Origin: Enterococcus sp. CSURQ0835
GTDB lineage: Bacteria; Bacillota; Bacilli; Lactobacillales; Enterococcaceae
DNA: 64,000 nucleotides
Assembly: GCF_902706605.1 (NCBI RefSeq)
Contig: NZ_CACSLH010000004.1
Location: forward strand, 58,778-122,777
Direction: 5' to 3'
Part shown: in pieces, positions 42,758-57,004 of the stretch
Numbering within the stretch: the first letter of the stretch is position 1
Layout of the letters: the number at the start of each line of letters is the position of its first letter
The notes under the pieces: model-generated
The model's database searches: none
Told to the model about the DNA's origin: nothing
The model's input: the letters and a program-made list of their open reading frames with translations, nothing else
Program-made: the position numbers and the translations under genes

Positions 42758-44677
42758 ATGAGCCGCACAGAAAAACAAGCCTTTGCAGCTACTTTGATCT
42801 GTCTCAGCTTGATGTTAGCCGGAAAAATAGCAGCAGCCACCGACGTTGCTTTTTACCCGTTCTTATTTTTAGCAGCCATCTTCATTGGCGGATTCAAACA
42901 AACCAAAGAAGGAATTTTAGAATTATTCCAATCTAAAACCTTAAATGTCGATTTACTGATGGCACTAGCCGCATTAGGTGCTTGTGTGATCGGAAACTAT
43001 TTTGAAGGCGCGATGCTGACCTTTATTTTTTGTTTGAGTGGTGCACTAGAAGAATACGCTACTAACAAAAGTACGAAAGAGATTTCCGCTTTGATGGCTT
43101 TGAACCCCACAACTGCCTTGAAGGTCGTTGCAGGCACCCATGTCGAAGTCGATGTTTCCGAGTTAGCAGTCAACGACCACGTCTTCGTCCCTAAAGGTAG
43201 CGAAGTCCCAATCGATGGCATCTTACTCGCAGGCGAAACCTCAATTGATGAAGCCGCGATTTCTGGTGAGTCAATTCCCGTAGAAAAAAAAGTTGGCGCC
43301 GAATTATTTAGCGGCACCATCAACCTAGGTCAAGCATTCACTTTGCAAGTCACTAAAAAGTCTGATGAGACGTTGTTTGCCCAGATCATCAAGCTGGTTG
43401 AAGAAGCTCAACAAAATCAAGGGAAAACTGCCAGTTTCATTGAACGGATCGAAAATACTTATGTCAAAATCGTTTTGGCAGCCGTTCCACTGATGATTTT
43501 ATTTTTCTACTTTGGCTTGAATTGGAGTTTCACTGAAAGTTTCTATCGCGGAATGGTCATGTTAGTCGTTGCCTCCCCTTGCGCGTTAGTCGCTTCTGTG
43601 ACCCCCGCCACGTTAGCCGCGATTTCAAATGGTGCCAAAAAAGGAATCTTATTCAAATCTGGTGAATACCTTGAGCAGTTAGCCGAACTTAAAGCCATCG
43701 CCTTTGATAAAACGGGTACTTTGACCCGAGGCAAACCGCAAGTCGTCAATGTAAAACTGTTGACGGAAGATCCCGAAGTCGTCCAAGTCTTATTAGCGAT
43801 GGAACAACGCTCCACTCACCCGCTTGCTAAAGCAGTGATGCAATTTTTTGCCGCTGAAAAAATTGCCCCGCTGACGGATTTGACAGTTGAAGAGATCGCA
43901 GGCTTTGGACTTGAAGCCACGTATGCTAATAGCCGTTGGATCTTAGGAAAACACGCTTTTGATCCAGTAAATGATCCTAGCGCACAAGCAGAACGAGCCA
44001 ACATCGAGAATTTGACCGCTCAAGGGAAAACCGTCATTTTTTTAGCTCGTGATCAAACCCTCGTCGCTTATTTAGCCTTGATCGATCAGCCGCAAAAAAA
44101 CGCAGCGGCTATGATCGCTTACTTCAAACAATTAGGTATCAAAACTACCATGCTTACCGGTGATAATTACGGTTCAGCTCGCTACGTCGCCCAAAAAGTC
44201 GGGCTTGATGACTTCAAAGCTAGTCTTTTACCTCAAGATAAGACAGAGTTTGTTAAAGCAGAAAAAGCCCACTACCAAGTCAACATGATGGTGGGCGATG
44301 GGATCAATGACGCGCCGGCTTTAGCTAACGCTGCGATCGGAGTCGCAATGGGTGAAGGAACAGATGTCGCGATGGATGTATCTGACATGGTCATCATGCA
44401 AAGCGAGCTGAGTAAACTCACTTACAGTCATCGACTCGCATTAAAATTAAAAAAGATCGTCCGCCAAAATATTATCTTTTCCCTCAGTATCATCGCGTTA
44501 CTGTTAGTGACGAACTTTAGTCAAATTTTGAATTTACCCCTCGGTGTCATTGGCCATGAAGGCAGCACGATCTTAGTGATCTTAAATGGACTGCGGCTCT
44601 TATTACCACTAAAAGAACCAACAGATAAACGCCCCCAAAAATGTGCGCAGTGTCCTCTTAATCAAGTCCAAGCTTAA
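42758..44677 (+). CDS. P1B-type heavy-metal ATPase, Zn/Cd/Co-like (ZosA/CadA type)
   Basis: 639 residues from ATG 42758, eight bases after AAAGGAG. Transports a divalent metal across the membrane using ATP. Seen: no N-terminal metal-binding domain; actuator SGES (near 172); transmembrane SPCALV; phosphorylation DKTGTLT (near 325); STHPLAKAV (His-Pro of P1B); TGDN; GDGINDAPAL. The SPC motif fits zinc, cadmium or cobalt and the layout resembles Bacillus ZosA. A C-terminal CAQC pair could bind metal. Direction and metal are inferred. Terminated by the hairpin at 44692. Confidence 0.9.
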   Translation: MSRTEKQAFAATLICLSLMLAGKIAAATDVAFYPFLFLAAIFIGGFKQTKEGILELFQSKTLNVDLLMALAALGACVIGNYFEGAMLTFIFCLSGALEEYATNKSTKEISALMALNPTTALKVVAGTHVEVDVSELAVNDHVFVPKGSEVPIDGILLAGETSIDEAAISGESIPVEKKVGAELFSGTINLGQAFTLQVTKKSDETLFAQIIKLVEEAQQNQGKTASFIERIENTYVKIVLAAVPLMILFFYFGLNWSFTESFYRGMVMLVVASPCALVASVTPATLAAISNGAKKGILFKSGEYLEQLAELKAIAFDKTGTLTRGKPQVVNVKLLTEDPEVVQVLLAMEQRSTHPLAKAVMQFFAAEKIAPLTDLTVEEIAGFGLEATYANSRWILGKHAFDPVNDPSAQAERANIENLTAQGKTVIFLARDQTLVAYLALIDQPQKNAAAMIAYFKQLGIKTTMLTGDNYGSARYVAQKVGLDDFKASLLPQDKTEFVKAEKAHYQVNMMVGDGINDAPALANAAIGVAMGEGTDVAMDVSDMVIMQSELSKLTYSHRLALKLKKIVRQNIIFSLSIIALLLVTNFSQILNLPLGVIGHEGSTILVILNGLRLLLPLKEPTDKRPQKCAQCPLNQVQA

Positions 44678-44691
44678 CTAGCAAAACATTG

Positions 44692-44730
44692 ACACCTTAG
44701 TAGTCGCTTTCTACTAAGGTGTTTTAATTT
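44692..44730. terminator. Bidirectional terminator
   Basis: ACACCTTAGTA / TACTAAGGTGT, perfect 11-bp stem, T-rich on plus. The stop codon of the convergent 45070 gene (44716-44714) lies in its right arm. Confidence 0.8.
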
Positions 44731-45070
44731 CCGCTAGTAAAACTGCTGTGATGTACTGATACATAAAATACGGCAGCATCAACACCACTACTGGCAGCAA
44801 TAAAAAAAGATCGGTCGTTGTGATATAAATCAAACTTTCCACATACAAGATCAAAAGAAGTAACAAACTGAACCCGGAATGTCCACTAGTCAAGTTCCGT
44901 TTTTGCTGCAACCGTTTGCTGCGATCATAGATCAACGCTAACAATAAAATAAACAATACCATCACACAACTTCCAGCCAGTAAGTTAGTAGAATGCATCG
45001 TCAGCCAGCAAATAAGATTGAAAATGCCTAGTCCTAAAATTTCAGCTAACCGCGCTTTGAACACTTTCAT
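44714..45070 (-). CDS. Small hydrophobic membrane protein, hypothetical
   Basis: 118 residues from ATG 45070 behind TTAGGAGGG, a strong site that rules out the longer frame. Four hydrophobic helices in two pairs (about residues 12-50 and 65-108) with a basic loop (RSKRLQQKRN). No family recognised. Convergent with the metal ATPase; its 3' end forms part of the shared terminator. Confidence 0.7.
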   Translation of the reverse strand: MKVFKARLAEILGLGIFNLICWLTMHSTNLLAGSCVMVLFILLLALIYDRSKRLQQKRNLTSGHSGFSLLLLLILYVESLIYITTTDLFLLLPVVVLMLPYFMYQYITAVLLAEIKTP

Positions 45071-45216
45071 TTGATCCCTCCTAATCTTTCTGATCACAAC
45101 TAACGCGTAACCTCATAAATTTATTATAACAAAAAAACGATTTCATGATTAATTCACTAGCCAGAAATTTTTGATCCTCATCCTGGTAGATTGTCCCAAA
45201 CGAATCATCACTAAAT

Positions 45217-45265
45217 AAGAGCGCGCAAAAAGTTAACTCCGCTTTTTGCGCGCTCTTGTCTTTTT
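45217..45265. terminator. Terminator at the end of the pyr operon
   Basis: AAGAGCGCGCAAAAAG / CTTTTTGCGCGCTCTT, perfect 16-bp stem 52 bases after pyrE. The better T-run is on the plus side; on minus it ends in TTATTT. Confidence 0.7.
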
Positions 45266-45308
45266 ATTTAAAATTCGTAAGTTCCTGTTAACACAATCCG
45301 TTCAAACT

Positions 45309-45938
45309 TTAATCCAACCAACCTGTTGGATCTTCTCGCCATTTTTTTAATAACGCTAATTGTGCTGCGGTGATTTTATTTTCTGTCCGTGCAGTTTCGA
45401 TCAAAGTAGAATAATTTGTCAAAGTCAGCAGTGGCAATTCAGCTTTAGCAAAGTTTTCTTTTCCTTGTGGCAATTCATACGTAAAGATCGCCGCTACACC
45501 TAAGACTTCTGCGCCTTCCTTATTTGCAGCAGCAGCAGCTTCTAACACGCTGCCTCCCGTTGAGATCAAATCTTCAATCACGACCATTTTTTGTCCGTTG
45601 GTGATACGGCCTTCGATTTGATTTCCTTTACCGTGATCTTTTGGTTTGCTGCGGATATAGACCATCGGCAAATTCAACAGTTCAGCGACCCATGCTGCAT
45701 GGGGAATCCCTGCAGTTGCAGTACCGGCGATGACTTCGACTGTCGGAAATTCAGCTTTGATTTTTTCAGCTAACCCTTGTGCAATCGCACGGCGGACGGC
45801 TGGGTAACTCATCGTGATCCGATTGTCGCAATAGATCGGACTTTTGATCCCACTCGCCCACGTAAACGGTTCGTCGGGACTCAAAAAAACTGCTTGAATA
45901 TCTAAAAGATCTTTCGCGATTGTTTCTGCCATTGCCAT
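45309..45938 (-). CDS. pyrE: Orotate phosphoribosyltransferase
   Basis: Joins orotate and PRPP to OMP. 209 residues, Firmicutes length. PRPP-binding motif [17 protein letters not shown] near residue 118, orotate site SPIYCDNRI near residue 33, and [10 protein letters not shown] near residue 66. ATG overlaps the pyrF stop by one base. Last gene of the pyr operon. Confidence 0.96.
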   Translation of the reverse strand: MAMAETIAKDLLDIQAVFLSPDEPFTWASGIKSPIYCDNRITMSYPAVRRAIAQGLAEKIKAEFPTVEVIAGTATAGIPHAAWVAELLNLPMVYIRSKPKDHGKGNQIEGRITNGQKMVVIEDLISTGGSVLEAAAAANKEGAEVLGVAAIFTYELPQGKENFAKAELPLLTLTNYSTLIETARTENKITAAQLALLKKWREDPTGWLD

Positions 45939-46653
45939 TACTGTTCACCATTCCATTCTTGTTTGATTTTTAAATACGCTTGATACGGCTCAGCAGCTTG
46001 AGTGATGGGGCGACCCACCACGATATAAGTCGAACCGATCGTGCGAGCTTTTGCTGGATCAACGACCCGCTTTTGATCTCCCACCTCAGCGCCAAGCGGT
46101 CGAATCCCCGGTGTGAGGCAGACAAAATCTGTATCTGTTGCAGCTTTGATTTGTGCGACTTCTAACGCTGAGCAGACGACTCCGTCTAGTCCGGCTTTTT
46201 TAGCACATTGCGCGTAATGGATGACGCTTTTAGTTAGCGAAACCTCGATCAATTGATCTGCGTGCATCTGAGCTTCACTAGTTGAAGTCAATTGCGTGAC
46301 TGCGATCAGTTGCGGAATCTTTTTCCCAGTCGGTGTCCCTTCGACTAATCCTTTTTTAGCGGCTTGCATCATTTCGATCCCACCCGCTGCATGGACATTG
46401 ACGATCGAAACCCCTAAACTCGCTAAGCCACGCATTGCTTTTTGAACTGTATTCGGAATATCATGGAGTTTTAAATCTAAAAAGACCGCGTGACCTTGGG
46501 CAATCAATTCTTTCACGATTGCCGGACCGGTTTGATAAAATAATTCCATTCCGATTTTGACAAATAACTTTTCGGTCGTTGGAAATTGAGCCATAAACTG
46601 AGCTACCTCTGCTTGGTTTGCAAAATCTAATGCGATGATCGGTCGTTTTTCCA

Positions 46654-46654
<1 letters not shown>
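45938..46654 (-). CDS. pyrF: Orotidine-5'-phosphate decarboxylase
   Basis: Decarboxylates OMP to UMP. 238 residues, TIM barrel: PIIALDFAN at residue 5, catalytic block [13 protein letters not shown] near residue 60, and C-terminal VVGRPITQA phosphate loop. Its start codon overlaps the pyrD stop by one base. Confidence 0.96.
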
Positions 46655-48353
<1,699 letters not shown>

Positions 48354-48372
48354 TTGCGGCCTCCTATTGACA

Positions 48373-48401
48373 AGAAGTGAGCTCGGCTGGAGCACACTTC
48401 T
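48373..48401 (-). repeat. Hairpin between carB and pyrK
   Basis: Minus strand AGAAGTG-T-GCTC / GAGC-T-CACTTCT, just before the pyrK ribosome site. This is the only sizeable gap inside the operon. No T-run follows, so an mRNA processing or stability site is more likely than a terminator. Confidence 0.5.
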
Positions 48402-48455
48402 AAAAATTTTTGCTTGGATCAAATCAGTAGCTGACTTGATTTATGCTAGTTTCAG

Positions 48456-51400
48456 TTAAATCGCTTGGATCGAAAAAGCTCGCGATTCCATCACTTTTAA
48501 GATGGCATTTGCTGTATCCAGTGATGTAAACAGTGGCACGCCATGTTCCACAGCTTCGCGGCGAATAATAAAACCATCTTCAGACGCGTTTTGGCGATCT
48601 TTATCCATCGTGTTGATCACGACTTGGGCTTGACCAGACCGGATCAGTTCCAAGACATTCTCTTCCGTTGCTTCGGAGATTTTTGCGACACGTTTGACAC
48701 TTAAACCGTGTGCTTCAAAAAACTCTGCCGTTCCAGAAGTGGCTAGTAAGCTATAGCCGACTTCTTTAAACCGTTTCGCTAACTCTAAGGCTTCTGCTTT
48801 TGATTCATCGGCGATCGTAAACAAGACAGCACCATAACTTGGTAAATGCAGACCCGCAGCTTCAAACGCTTTATACAATGCTTTTTCTAAATTACGATCT
48901 GAACCCATGACTTCCCCAGTGGATTTCATTTCCGGTCCTAAGTAAGTATCGACTTTTTGTAATTTAGTAAAGCTGAAGACCGGCGCTTTCACGTGGACTA
49001 AGCGGCTTTCTGGATACAAGCCATCATGATAGCCTAAGTCGGTCAAACTTTGACCTAAGATAGCTTTTGTCGCGATTTGAGCCATTGGAATATTCGTGAT
49101 CTTACTTAAAAACGGAACAGTCCGGCTCGCCCGCGGATTGACCTCGATCACATAAACTTGTTCGTCATGGATGACAAATTGGATATTCATCATGCCCATG
49201 CAATTCATTCCCAATGCTAAACGCCGCGTGTAGTCTTCAATCGTCTGTTTGATTTGATCCGAAAAAGTTTGGGGAGGATAAACTGCCATCGAATCCCCTG
49301 AATGGACGCCGGCCCGTTCGATATGTTCCATAATTCCTGGAATCAACACCGTTTTACCGTCACAGATGGCATCGACTTCGCATTCTTTTCCGACTAGATA
49401 ACGGTCGACTAAGACTGGATGCTCAGGTGAAGCTTTGACGGCGTTTGCCATATAATCTTCTAAGTCGGCTTGGTTTTCGACGATCTCCATCGCCCGTCCA
49501 CCTAAGACATAACTTGGCCGCACTAAGACTGGGTAGCCGATCCGTTCGGCGATTTTTACCGCTTCTTTGGCACTGATTGCGGTATCGCCTTCTGGTTGTG
49601 GGATGTCTAAGTCTTTTAACACTTGCTCAAACAAATCACGATCTTCCGCGCGGTCTAAATCTTTGATGTCTGTTCCCAAGATCTTCACACCATTTGCCAC
49701 TAATGGTGCAGCAAGGTTGATGGCGGTCTGGCCACCGAATTGGACGATGACGCCGATCGGTTGTTCCAACTCGATCACATTCAAAACATCTTCCAAGGTC
49801 AACGGTTCAAAATATAATTTATCTGAGATCGAAAAATCAGTCGAGACAGTTTCGGGATTACTATTCATGATGATTGCTTCATAGCCTGCCGCTTGGATCG
49901 CTTTGACTGAATGGACGGTGGCGTAATCAAATTCCACTCCTTGCCCGATCCGAATCGGACCTGAACCTAAAACTAAGACGGATTGTTTTTCAGAACGAAT
50001 ACTTTCATTTTCAAATTCATAACTGCTGTAGAAATACGGCGTTTGTGATTCAAATTCAGCTGCACACGTATCCACCATTTTATAGACGGGCGTGATTTTT
50101 TCGGCTTTGCGCAGTGCGCGCACGTCTGCTTCAGCGTTGCCCCATAGTTGAGCGATTTTATGATCGGTAAAACCATTTTGCTTAGCGATTTTCAACACCG
50201 TTAAGTCTTCGATTTTTTCAGCTAACGCTTTTTCGATCTCAATGATGTGTAAAATTTTATCTAAGAAGAACAGATCGATCTTTGTTAATTCACTCAACTC
50301 TTCAATCGTATACCCACGGCGCAAAGCTTCCGCTAAATAAAACAAGCGATCATCTTGAGCTTTGACGATTTTTTCAGTCAATTTATCATCGGTCACATCG
50401 TGTAATTCTGCTAATTCGAGATGGGTCGTCCCGATCTCTAATGAGCGCACCGCTTTTAGTAAAGCTTCTTCAATATTCCGACCGATCGCCATCACTTCAC
50501 CGGTGGCTTTCATTTGTGTTCCTAAGACCCGTTCGCCGCTTTCAAATTTATCAAACGGCCAGCGCGGGATCTTGGCAACGACATAATCCAGCGCCGGTTC
50601 AAATTCGGCATAGGTCGTTTCCGTTACGGGGTTTTTCATTTCATCTAAGGTCAAACCGACTGCGATCTTCGCTGCTAATTTGGCGATCGGATAGCCCGTC
50701 GCTTTACTAGCTAACGCAGAAGACCGTGAGACCCGTGGATTGACTTCGATCACATAGTAATTGAAGCTGTGAGGGTCAAGGGCTAGTTGGACATTACAGC
50801 CACCTTCGATTTTTAACGCGCGGATGATCGCTAGTGAAGCATCCCGCAACTCTTGGTATTCATAATCTGATAAAGTCTGGCTCGGAGCAAAGACGATCGA
50901 ATCTCCGGTATGAATACCCACGGGATCAAAGTTTTCCATGTTGCAGACTACGATTGCATTATCGGCAGAATCTCGCATCACTTCGTATTCGATCTCTTTA
51001 AAACCGGCGATCGATCGCTCAATCAAACATTGCGTCACCGGCGACAATTTCAAGCCGTTTTCAGCGACGATCTTTAATTCTTCTTCGGTGTCACACATAC
51101 CGCCGCCTGTCCCACCTAATGTAAAAGCGGGTCGTACGATCACGGGATAACCGATCGTTTTAGCAAAAGCTAATGCTTCTTCGACTGTGTTGACGATTTC
51201 TGATTCTGGGATCGGTTGATCGAGTTCTTTCATCAATTTTTTGAATAAGTCGCGGTCTTCAGCTTGATCGATCGCGGATAATTTCGTACCTAACAATTCG
51301 ATCTGAAGCTCGTCTAAAATACCTGAGTCAGCTAGTTCCATCGCCATATTTAAACCAGTCTGTCCACCTAAAGTCGGTAAGATCGCGTCTGGTAATTCTT

Positions 51401-51638
51401 TTCGTAAGATGCGGGAAACAAATTCTAACGTGATCGGTTCGATATAAACCGTATCTGCGATTTCTTGGTCGGTCATGATGGTTGCAGGGTTCGAATTGAC
51501 TAAGACGACTTCATAGCCTTCTTCTTTTAAAGCTAAACAAGCTTGCGTGCCGGCATAGTCAAATTCTGCTGCTTGCCCGATCACGATCGGACCTGAACCG
51601 ATCACCATGATTTTTTGAATATCTGTCCGTTTTGGCAT
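48456..51638 (-). CDS. carB: Carbamoyl-phosphate synthase large subunit
   Basis: Makes carbamoyl phosphate from bicarbonate, ammonia and two ATP. 1060 residues with duplicated ATP-grasp halves ([21 protein letters not shown] at residue 10; [21 protein letters not shown] near 555), the ALGGTGGG-type loops, and a C-terminal allosteric MGS-like domain ([16 protein letters not shown]). Starts one base after the carA stop. In this position it belongs to the pyrimidine pathway. Confidence 0.97.
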   Translation of the reverse strand: MPKRTDIQKIMVIGSGPIVIGQAAEFDYAGTQACLALKEEGYEVVLVNSNPATIMTDQEIADTVYIEPITLEFVSRILRKELPDAILPTLGGQTGLNMAMELADSGILDELQIELLGTKLSAIDQAEDRDLFKKLMKELDQPIPESEIVNTVEEALAFAKTIGYPVIVRPAFTLGGTGGGMCDTEEELKIVAENGLKLSPVTQCLIERSIAGFKEIEYEVMRDSADNAIVVCNMENFDPVGIHTGDSIVFAPSQTLSDYEYQELRDASLAIIRALKIEGGCNVQLALDPHSFNYYVIEVNPRVSRSSALASKATGYPIAKLAAKIAVGLTLDEMKNPVTETTYAEFEPALDYVVAKIPRWPFDKFESGERVLGTQMKATGEVMAIGRNIEEALLKAVRSLEIGTTHLELAELHDVTDDKLTEKIVKAQDDRLFYLAEALRRGYTIEELSELTKIDLFFLDKILHIIEIEKALAEKIEDLTVLKIAKQNGFTDHKIAQLWGNAEADVRALRKAEKITPVYKMVDTCAAEFESQTPYFYSSYEFENESIRSEKQSVLVLGSGPIRIGQGVEFDYATVHSVKAIQAAGYEAIIMNSNPETVSTDFSISDKLYFEPLTLEDVLNVIELEQPIGVIVQFGGQTAINLAAPLVANGVKILGTDIKDLDRAEDRDLFEQVLKDLDIPQPEGDTAISAKEAVKIAERIGYPVLVRPSYVLGGRAMEIVENQADLEDYMANAVKASPEHPVLVDRYLVGKECEVDAICDGKTVLIPGIMEHIERAGVHSGDSMAVYPPQTFSDQIKQTIEDYTRRLALGMNCMGMMNIQFVIHDEQVYVIEVNPRASRTVPFLSKITNIPMAQIATKAILGQSLTDLGYHDGLYPESRLVHVKAPVFSFTKLQKVDTYLGPEMKSTGEVMGSDRNLEKALYKAFEAAGLHLPSYGAVLFTIADESKAEALELAKRFKEVGYSLLATSGTAEFFEAHGLSVKRVAKISEATEENVLELIRSGQAQVVINTMDKDRQNASEDGFIIRREAVEHGVPLFTSLDTANAILKVMESRAFSIQAI

Positions 51639-52718
51639 TTATGCGTGCTCCTTTCCAGCATCCATCATTTCCATAAATTCATCAAACAAATGGACCGCAT
51701 CATGTGGGCCCGGTGCTGCATCCGGATGGAACTGGACACTGAAAGCCGGATAGTCCCGGTGACGAATCCCTTCGATGCTGCCGTCATTGACTTCGACGTG
51801 TGTCACCATCAATTTTTCAGGATCGATCGTTTTTTCATCAACAGCGTATCCGTGATTTTGCGAAGTAAAGTCGATCCGACCGGTTGCGATCTCGCGAACG
51901 GGGTGATTCAACCCGCGGTGCCCGAACTTCATTTTGTAAGTGTTAGCGCCATTGGCTAAAGCAAATAATTGATGCCCTAAACAAATGCCAAAAATCGGAA
52001 CGTGACCTTGAATCTTTTTGATCATCTCGATTGCTTCTGGCACATCTTTGGGGTCTCCTGGCCCGTTGGTCAACATCACACCATCGGGATTCAATTCTAA
52101 GATCGTCTCAGCTGTCGTATCATACGGCATGACGGTGATATTACATTGGCGCTTTGATAGCTCGCGTAAAATGCTGTGCTTCAAACCAAAATCGATCACG
52201 ATCACATTGCGGCCAACACCTGGACTTGGGTAAGGTTTGGTAGTAGAAACTTGTGCCACTTGATTAGTCGGTAACACGGTCGCTTTCAATTGATCAAAAG
52301 CATGTTCTAATTGATCGCCCGGTTCTACCATACTGGCTTTCATCGTACCGTGTTGCCGTAATTTTTTCGTTAAAGCTCGCGTGTCGATCCCTGAGATGCC
52401 GGGAATTCCTTTGCGTTTTAAAAATTCATCTAGTGTCATTTGATTGCGCCAGTTACTTGCTAAGCGCGCATTTTCTTTGACTACGACCCCTTTACATGTC
52501 GGTGCGATCGATTCGTAATCATCACGGTTCACGCCATAATTTCCCACTAGCGGATAAGTAAACGTAATGATCTGACCGTTGAAACTTTGATCGGTGATCG
52601 TCTCTTGGTAGCCGGTCATACTCGTCGTAAACACGATCTCGCCAAAAATATTTGCTTCAGCTCCAAAGGCCTCGCCTTCAAAGACGGTGCCATCTTCTAA
52701 AATCAATAATCGTTTCAC
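51639..52718 (-). CDS. carA: Carbamoyl-phosphate synthase small subunit
   Basis: Glutaminase subunit. 359 residues from GTG 52718, nine bases after AAGGAGG; that ribosome site lies inside the last codons of pyrC. N-terminal [15 protein letters not shown] and SMTGYQE, then class I amidotransferase with nucleophile [10 protein letters not shown] near residue 240 and SFQFHPDA-type His/Glu block ([12 protein letters not shown]). Confidence 0.96.
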   Translation of the reverse strand: MKRLLILEDGTVFEGEAFGAEANIFGEIVFTTSMTGYQETITDQSFNGQIITFTYPLVGNYGVNRDDYESIAPTCKGVVVKENARLASNWRNQMTLDEFLKRKGIPGISGIDTRALTKKLRQHGTMKASMVEPGDQLEHAFDQLKATVLPTNQVAQVSTTKPYPSPGVGRNVIVIDFGLKHSILRELSKRQCNITVMPYDTTAETILELNPDGVMLTNGPGDPKDVPEAIEMIKKIQGHVPIFGICLGHQLFALANGANTYKMKFGHRGLNHPVREIATGRIDFTSQNHGYAVDEKTIDPEKLMVTHVEVNDGSIEGIRHRDYPAFSVQFHPDAAPGPHDAVHLFDEFMEMMDAGKEHA

Positions 52719-52722
52719 TAGT

Positions 52723-54003
52723 TTAGTCCTCCTTGTTATAGACGAGCTGACCGTCAACAAAAGTCATTAAGGTGTTCCCTTTGACTGGCCAGCCGATAAA
52801 CGGTGTATTCACACCAAGGGAAGCAAATTTATGTTCGTCGATCTTTTCTTCATGATCTAAGTCAAACACGGCGATATCTGCCGCTTGTCCCACCGTCAAC
52901 GTTCCAGCTGTCAAACCGAAAATTTCAGCCGGCTTGCGGCTCATCCAATCGATCACTTGTTCTAAAGTAAAACGACCCGTCGTCACAAAATGTGTGTAGA
53001 TCAATTGGAACGCGGTTTCTGAACCAACGATCCCAAATGGGGCTTTCAAAAAGCTCTGATTTTTTTCTTCAAACCCATGAGGTGCGTGATCTGTCGCGAT
53101 ACAATCGATCGTGCCATCTAACAAGCCTTCAATCAAAGCAGCTTGGTCGGCTTTTGCTCGCAATGGCGGATTCATTTTCCAATAACCGAAATCGGCTGGA
53201 ATATCTTCATCCGTCAAGAGTAAATGATGAGGGGAGACTTCCGCTGTCACGTGGACGCCGGCGCGTTTAGCATCGCGGATCACGCGCACACTTTCTTTGG
53301 TTGAAACGTGGCAGACGTGATAATGAACCCCCGTAGCTTCCGCTAAGATCACATCTCGTGCGATCTGAGAAGATTCTGTCGCACTCAAAATTCCCGGCAA
53401 GCCTAATCTTTCACTGACTTTTCCTTGGTGCATCACACCACCGAACAATAATGAATCGTCTTCTGTGTGGGCGACTAAAGCCAGATTTTGTTTAGCTGCT
53501 TCTTTCATCGCAAGATACATCGTTCCAGCCGTTTGCACCCCGACACCGTCATTAGTGAAGGCAAAAGCGCCTGCTTTTTTCAAAGCCGCTTGATCAGTCA
53601 AGACTTCACTGCGCAATTTTTCTGTGATCGGCGCGTATTGTTTTACATGAACAACGGCATCTTTTTTGATCAAGTCATAAAGTGCCGTCAATTTTTCAGC
53701 CGTATCAGGAACAGGATCGAGGTTTGGCATTGCGCAGACGGTGGTGAATCCTCCGCGAGCGGCCGCTTGAGTCCCTGTTTTGATTGTTTCTTTATACGTA
53801 AAACCTGGTTCGCGTAAATGGACATGGACATCAACTAAGCCTGGCGTGATCAGCTGATTTTTCGCATCATATACTTGGTCAAATTCCAATTCGCTAAAAT
53901 CTGTTCCGATCCCTTTGATGATCCCGTCTTCTAACCATAGATCGGCTTTGGTCATTTCATTTTTGGTCGTTGAGATGTTCCCATTTTTAATTAATGTCTT
54001 CAT
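52723..54003 (-). CDS. pyrC: Dihydroorotase
   Basis: Cyclises carbamoyl aspartate. 426 residues, class I: metal ligands [10 protein letters not shown] near residue 60, HTED near 175, [11 protein letters not shown] near 230, ATDHAPHG near 303. Ribosome site AAGGAG. Four bases before carA. Confidence 0.97.
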   Translation of the reverse strand: MKTLIKNGNISTTKNEMTKADLWLEDGIIKGIGTDFSELEFDQVYDAKNQLITPGLVDVHVHLREPGFTYKETIKTGTQAAARGGFTTVCAMPNLDPVPDTAEKLTALYDLIKKDAVVHVKQYAPITEKLRSEVLTDQAALKKAGAFAFTNDGVGVQTAGTMYLAMKEAAKQNLALVAHTEDDSLLFGGVMHQGKVSERLGLPGILSATESSQIARDVILAEATGVHYHVCHVSTKESVRVIRDAKRAGVHVTAEVSPHHLLLTDEDIPADFGYWKMNPPLRAKADQAALIEGLLDGTIDCIATDHAPHGFEEKNQSFLKAPFGIVGSETAFQLIYTHFVTTGRFTLEQVIDWMSRKPAEIFGLTAGTLTVGQAADIAVFDLDHEEKIDEHKFASLGVNTPFIGWPVKGNTLMTFVDGQLVYNKED

Positions 54004-54026
54004 AATTACGCTCCTTGTGAAATTGT

Positions 54027-54956
54027 TTAGGCTTTACCGTTTAAAATCGCTTCTAAGATCGCCATCCGGACGAAAACACCATTGCGCATTTGTTCCGTGA
54101 TCCGCGACTGAAGGCTTTCTACTAATGAATCCGCGATCTCAACGTCTCGATTGACCGGTGCCGGATGCATGATGATCGCTTGTTTTGGTAACCGTTTTGC
54201 TCGTTTTAAGGTCAAACCAAAAGCCTGATGATACCCTTCTTTTGAAAAACTTTCATGTCCATCATGACGTTCGTGTTGCACGCGTAAAAGCATCATGACG
54301 TCGACTTTTTCCACCAGCTCATCGATTGGTAAATAAGTCCCGTAAACATCAAAGCTGTGGTCATACCATTGAGGCGGACCGGAAAAGTACACTTCAGCTC
54401 CCAATCGTTTTAACATTTGCATATTGGACTTAGCAACGCGCGAGTGGGTGATATCCCCGACGATGGCGACCTTTAAACCAGCAAAGTGACCAAACTCGTG
54501 ATGGATCGTCATCAGATCCAATAAACATTGGCTAGGATGTTGTCCACTGCCATCGCCACCGTTGACGATCGAGCATTGGATCGTTTTACTTTGGATCAAT
54601 TCATCGTAATAATTTTCCGCGCCGTGGCGGATCACACAAATGTCCACGCCTAACGCTGACATCGTCAAGACCGTATCGTAAAGCGTTTCGCCTTTTTGAA
54701 CGGAACTCGTCTTCGCATCAAATTCGATCACGTCTAAGCCGAGTTTTTTTTCGGCAACTTCAAAACTTTTATGGGTTCGCGTACTGTTTTCAAAAAAAAG
54801 ATTTGCCGCAAAGTATTGTTCTTTTTGAGGAGAAAAACGAGCTGTTCCATTTTTGAATGCTTGCGCTCGTCGGATCAATCCTAAAACTTCTTGATCCGTT
54901 AATGCTTCAACGGTTAATAAATGTTTCAAACTGATTTGTTCTGATTGGATGATCAC
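54027..54956 (-). CDS. pyrB: Aspartate carbamoyltransferase catalytic subunit
   Basis: Makes carbamoyl aspartate. 309 residues from GTG 54956 behind GGAGGAG. Carbamoyl-phosphate loop [14 protein letters not shown] near residue 52, [28 protein letters not shown]. No regulatory pyrI gene, as in Gram-positives. Confidence 0.97.
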   Translation of the reverse strand: MIIQSEQISLKHLLTVEALTDQEVLGLIRRAQAFKNGTARFSPQKEQYFAANLFFENSTRTHKSFEVAEKKLGLDVIEFDAKTSSVQKGETLYDTVLTMSALGVDICVIRHGAENYYDELIQSKTIQCSIVNGGDGSGQHPSQCLLDLMTIHHEFGHFAGLKVAIVGDITHSRVAKSNMQMLKRLGAEVYFSGPPQWYDHSFDVYGTYLPIDELVEKVDVMMLLRVQHERHDGHESFSKEGYHQAFGLTLKRAKRLPKQAIIMHPAPVNRDVEIADSLVESLQSRITEQMRNGVFVRMAILEAILNGKA

Positions 54957-54970
54957 GTTAAAACTCCTCC

Positions 54971-56242
54971 TTATTTCTCACTCCGCGCTTTTTCCGGTAA
55001 GATCAAATTCAAACCGATTCCTAACACAGTCGCCAAGGCCATCGAAGACAAGGTAAAGGTGCCTGCTTCAAAGACGAGGCCGCCGATCCCGATCACTAAA
55101 ATACTTGAGGCGATCAATAGATTTTTTTTGCGGTCAAAGTCGATCTTGTTTTCGATCAAGATCTTCAAGCCGCTAGCAGCAATGACTCCGAATAAGACAA
55201 AACTGATACCGGAAATCACCGGACCTGGGATACTCAAGATCAATGCACTCAATTTCCCGACAAACCCTAATCCGATCGCTAATATGGCCGCGCCACCGAT
55301 TACAAAGACACTGTGAACGCGCGTGATCGCTAACACGCCGATATTCTCGCCATAACTTGTTACGGGCGGACCACCGACTAGACCGGCGACGATCTGAGCT
55401 AAGCCATCCCCCATCAACGTGTGATCCAAACCAGGATCTTCAAAAAAGTTGCGCTTCGTCAATTTATTCAAAACCATCAAGTGTCCGATGTGTTCCGTCA
55501 TGGTGACAAACGCGATCGGTGCCATCGTCGTGATCGCATTTAAATGCAGCCGCGGCGCGTAGTTTAGAAACGGGATCTCAAATGCCGGCAAAGCAAACCA
55601 ATGCGCGGCTATGATCGGCTGGTAGTCGATAATCCCAAACAACATAGCGGTCAAATACCCTCCGATAATCCCTAAAAGAATCGGAAGCAAGCCTAGAAAA
55701 CCAGAGAGACACATGTTGAAAAAAATCGTTAAGGCTAAGGTGATCAGCGCCACTAGCACGTATTTGAAATCGTAGTGACCGTTATTGTACATCGCGTTTT
55801 GAGCGGCGTTAGAAGCCAGCCCTAACCCGATGACCATCACGACTGGCCCCACCACGATCGGCGGTAAAATTTTATCCAACCAACTAGAGCCGATCTTTTT
55901 GATGATCAGCGAGACGATCAAGTACACAAGGCCGCAAGTGATCGCTCCTTGAGCTACCGCCGGGTAACCGTCAGATTTCATCAACAGCTTCATCGCGGCG
56001 ATAAACGCAAAACTAGAACCGAGATAAGCCGGGATCTTACCGCTCGTCACGGTCAAATACACCAGTGTTCCAAGTCCCGATGAAACGAGCGCGATACTGG
56101 GGTTGATCCCCACTAAAATGGGAACTAAGACGGTTGCGCCAAACATCGTGAACAAATGCTGGATACTCAAGCCCACCCAATGCCCAAGTTTGGGCCGGTC
56201 GTGGATATCTAAAACGACATCATCATTGTGAAACTCTGTCAT
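54971..56242 (-). CDS. pyrP: Uracil permease
   Basis: Uracil:proton symporter of the NCS2 family in the membrane. 423 residues, about 12-14 helices. Family marks: [18 protein letters not shown] near residue 28, TEHIGHL and the [21 protein letters not shown] substrate block near residue 285. Between pyrR (six-base gap) and pyrB (14-base gap), with no second attenuator. Confidence 0.95.
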   Translation of the reverse strand: MTEFHNDDVVLDIHDRPKLGHWVGLSIQHLFTMFGATVLVPILVGINPSIALVSSGLGTLVYLTVTSGKIPAYLGSSFAFIAAMKLLMKSDGYPAVAQGAITCGLVYLIVSLIIKKIGSSWLDKILPPIVVGPVVMVIGLGLASNAAQNAMYNNGHYDFKYVLVALITLALTIFFNMCLSGFLGLLPILLGIIGGYLTAMLFGIIDYQPIIAAHWFALPAFEIPFLNYAPRLHLNAITTMAPIAFVTMTEHIGHLMVLNKLTKRNFFEDPGLDHTLMGDGLAQIVAGLVGGPPVTSYGENIGVLAITRVHSVFVIGGAAILAIGLGFVGKLSALILSIPGPVISGISFVLFGVIAASGLKILIENKIDFDRKKNLLIASSILVIGIGGLVFEAGTFTLSSMALATVLGIGLNLILPEKARSEK

Positions 56243-56248
56243 GAAAAA

Positions 56249-56803
<555 letters not shown>

Positions 56804-56814
56804 TTAGACTTTAG

Positions 56815-56975
56815 ACACAAAAAAACTCCTACCCGCAATTAGGTAGGAGGAATGTTTGCACACGCAGTTAAACTGCAGCTGGTACTAAGCGCACTTAGCT
56901 CAACTGAGTTACTTCCTTCTTAGCCTCACGGGACTATACTTAAAGGATTACTATGATTATTTTTTTGCTAGAACT
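56815..56975 (-). promoter_or_regulatory. PyrR-dependent attenuator leader
   Basis: On the minus strand a PyrR-binding element (56948-56912) contains AGTCCCGTGAGGCTAAGAAG, the conserved PyrR loop sequence, inside a stem closed by CCTT/AAGG. A region that can form alternative pairs follows (CTGCAGTTTAACTGCG), then the terminator CTCCTACC / GGTAGGAG (56849-56826) and seven T residues. UMP-bound PyrR should favour the terminator. This is the single attenuator of the operon. Confidence 0.92.
56819..56849 (-). terminator. Attenuator terminator of the pyr leader
   Basis: Eight-base perfect stem with an eight-base loop and T-run on minus, 28 bases before the pyrR ATG region. Confidence 0.92.
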
Positions 56976-57004
56976 ACTATAACCTTCTTCAAACGAGAAA
57001 TCAA
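56976..57004 (-). promoter_or_regulatory. pyr operon promoter
   Basis: Minus strand TTGATT, 17-base spacer, TATAGT. The -35 overlaps the rluD stop codon. Confidence 0.7.
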
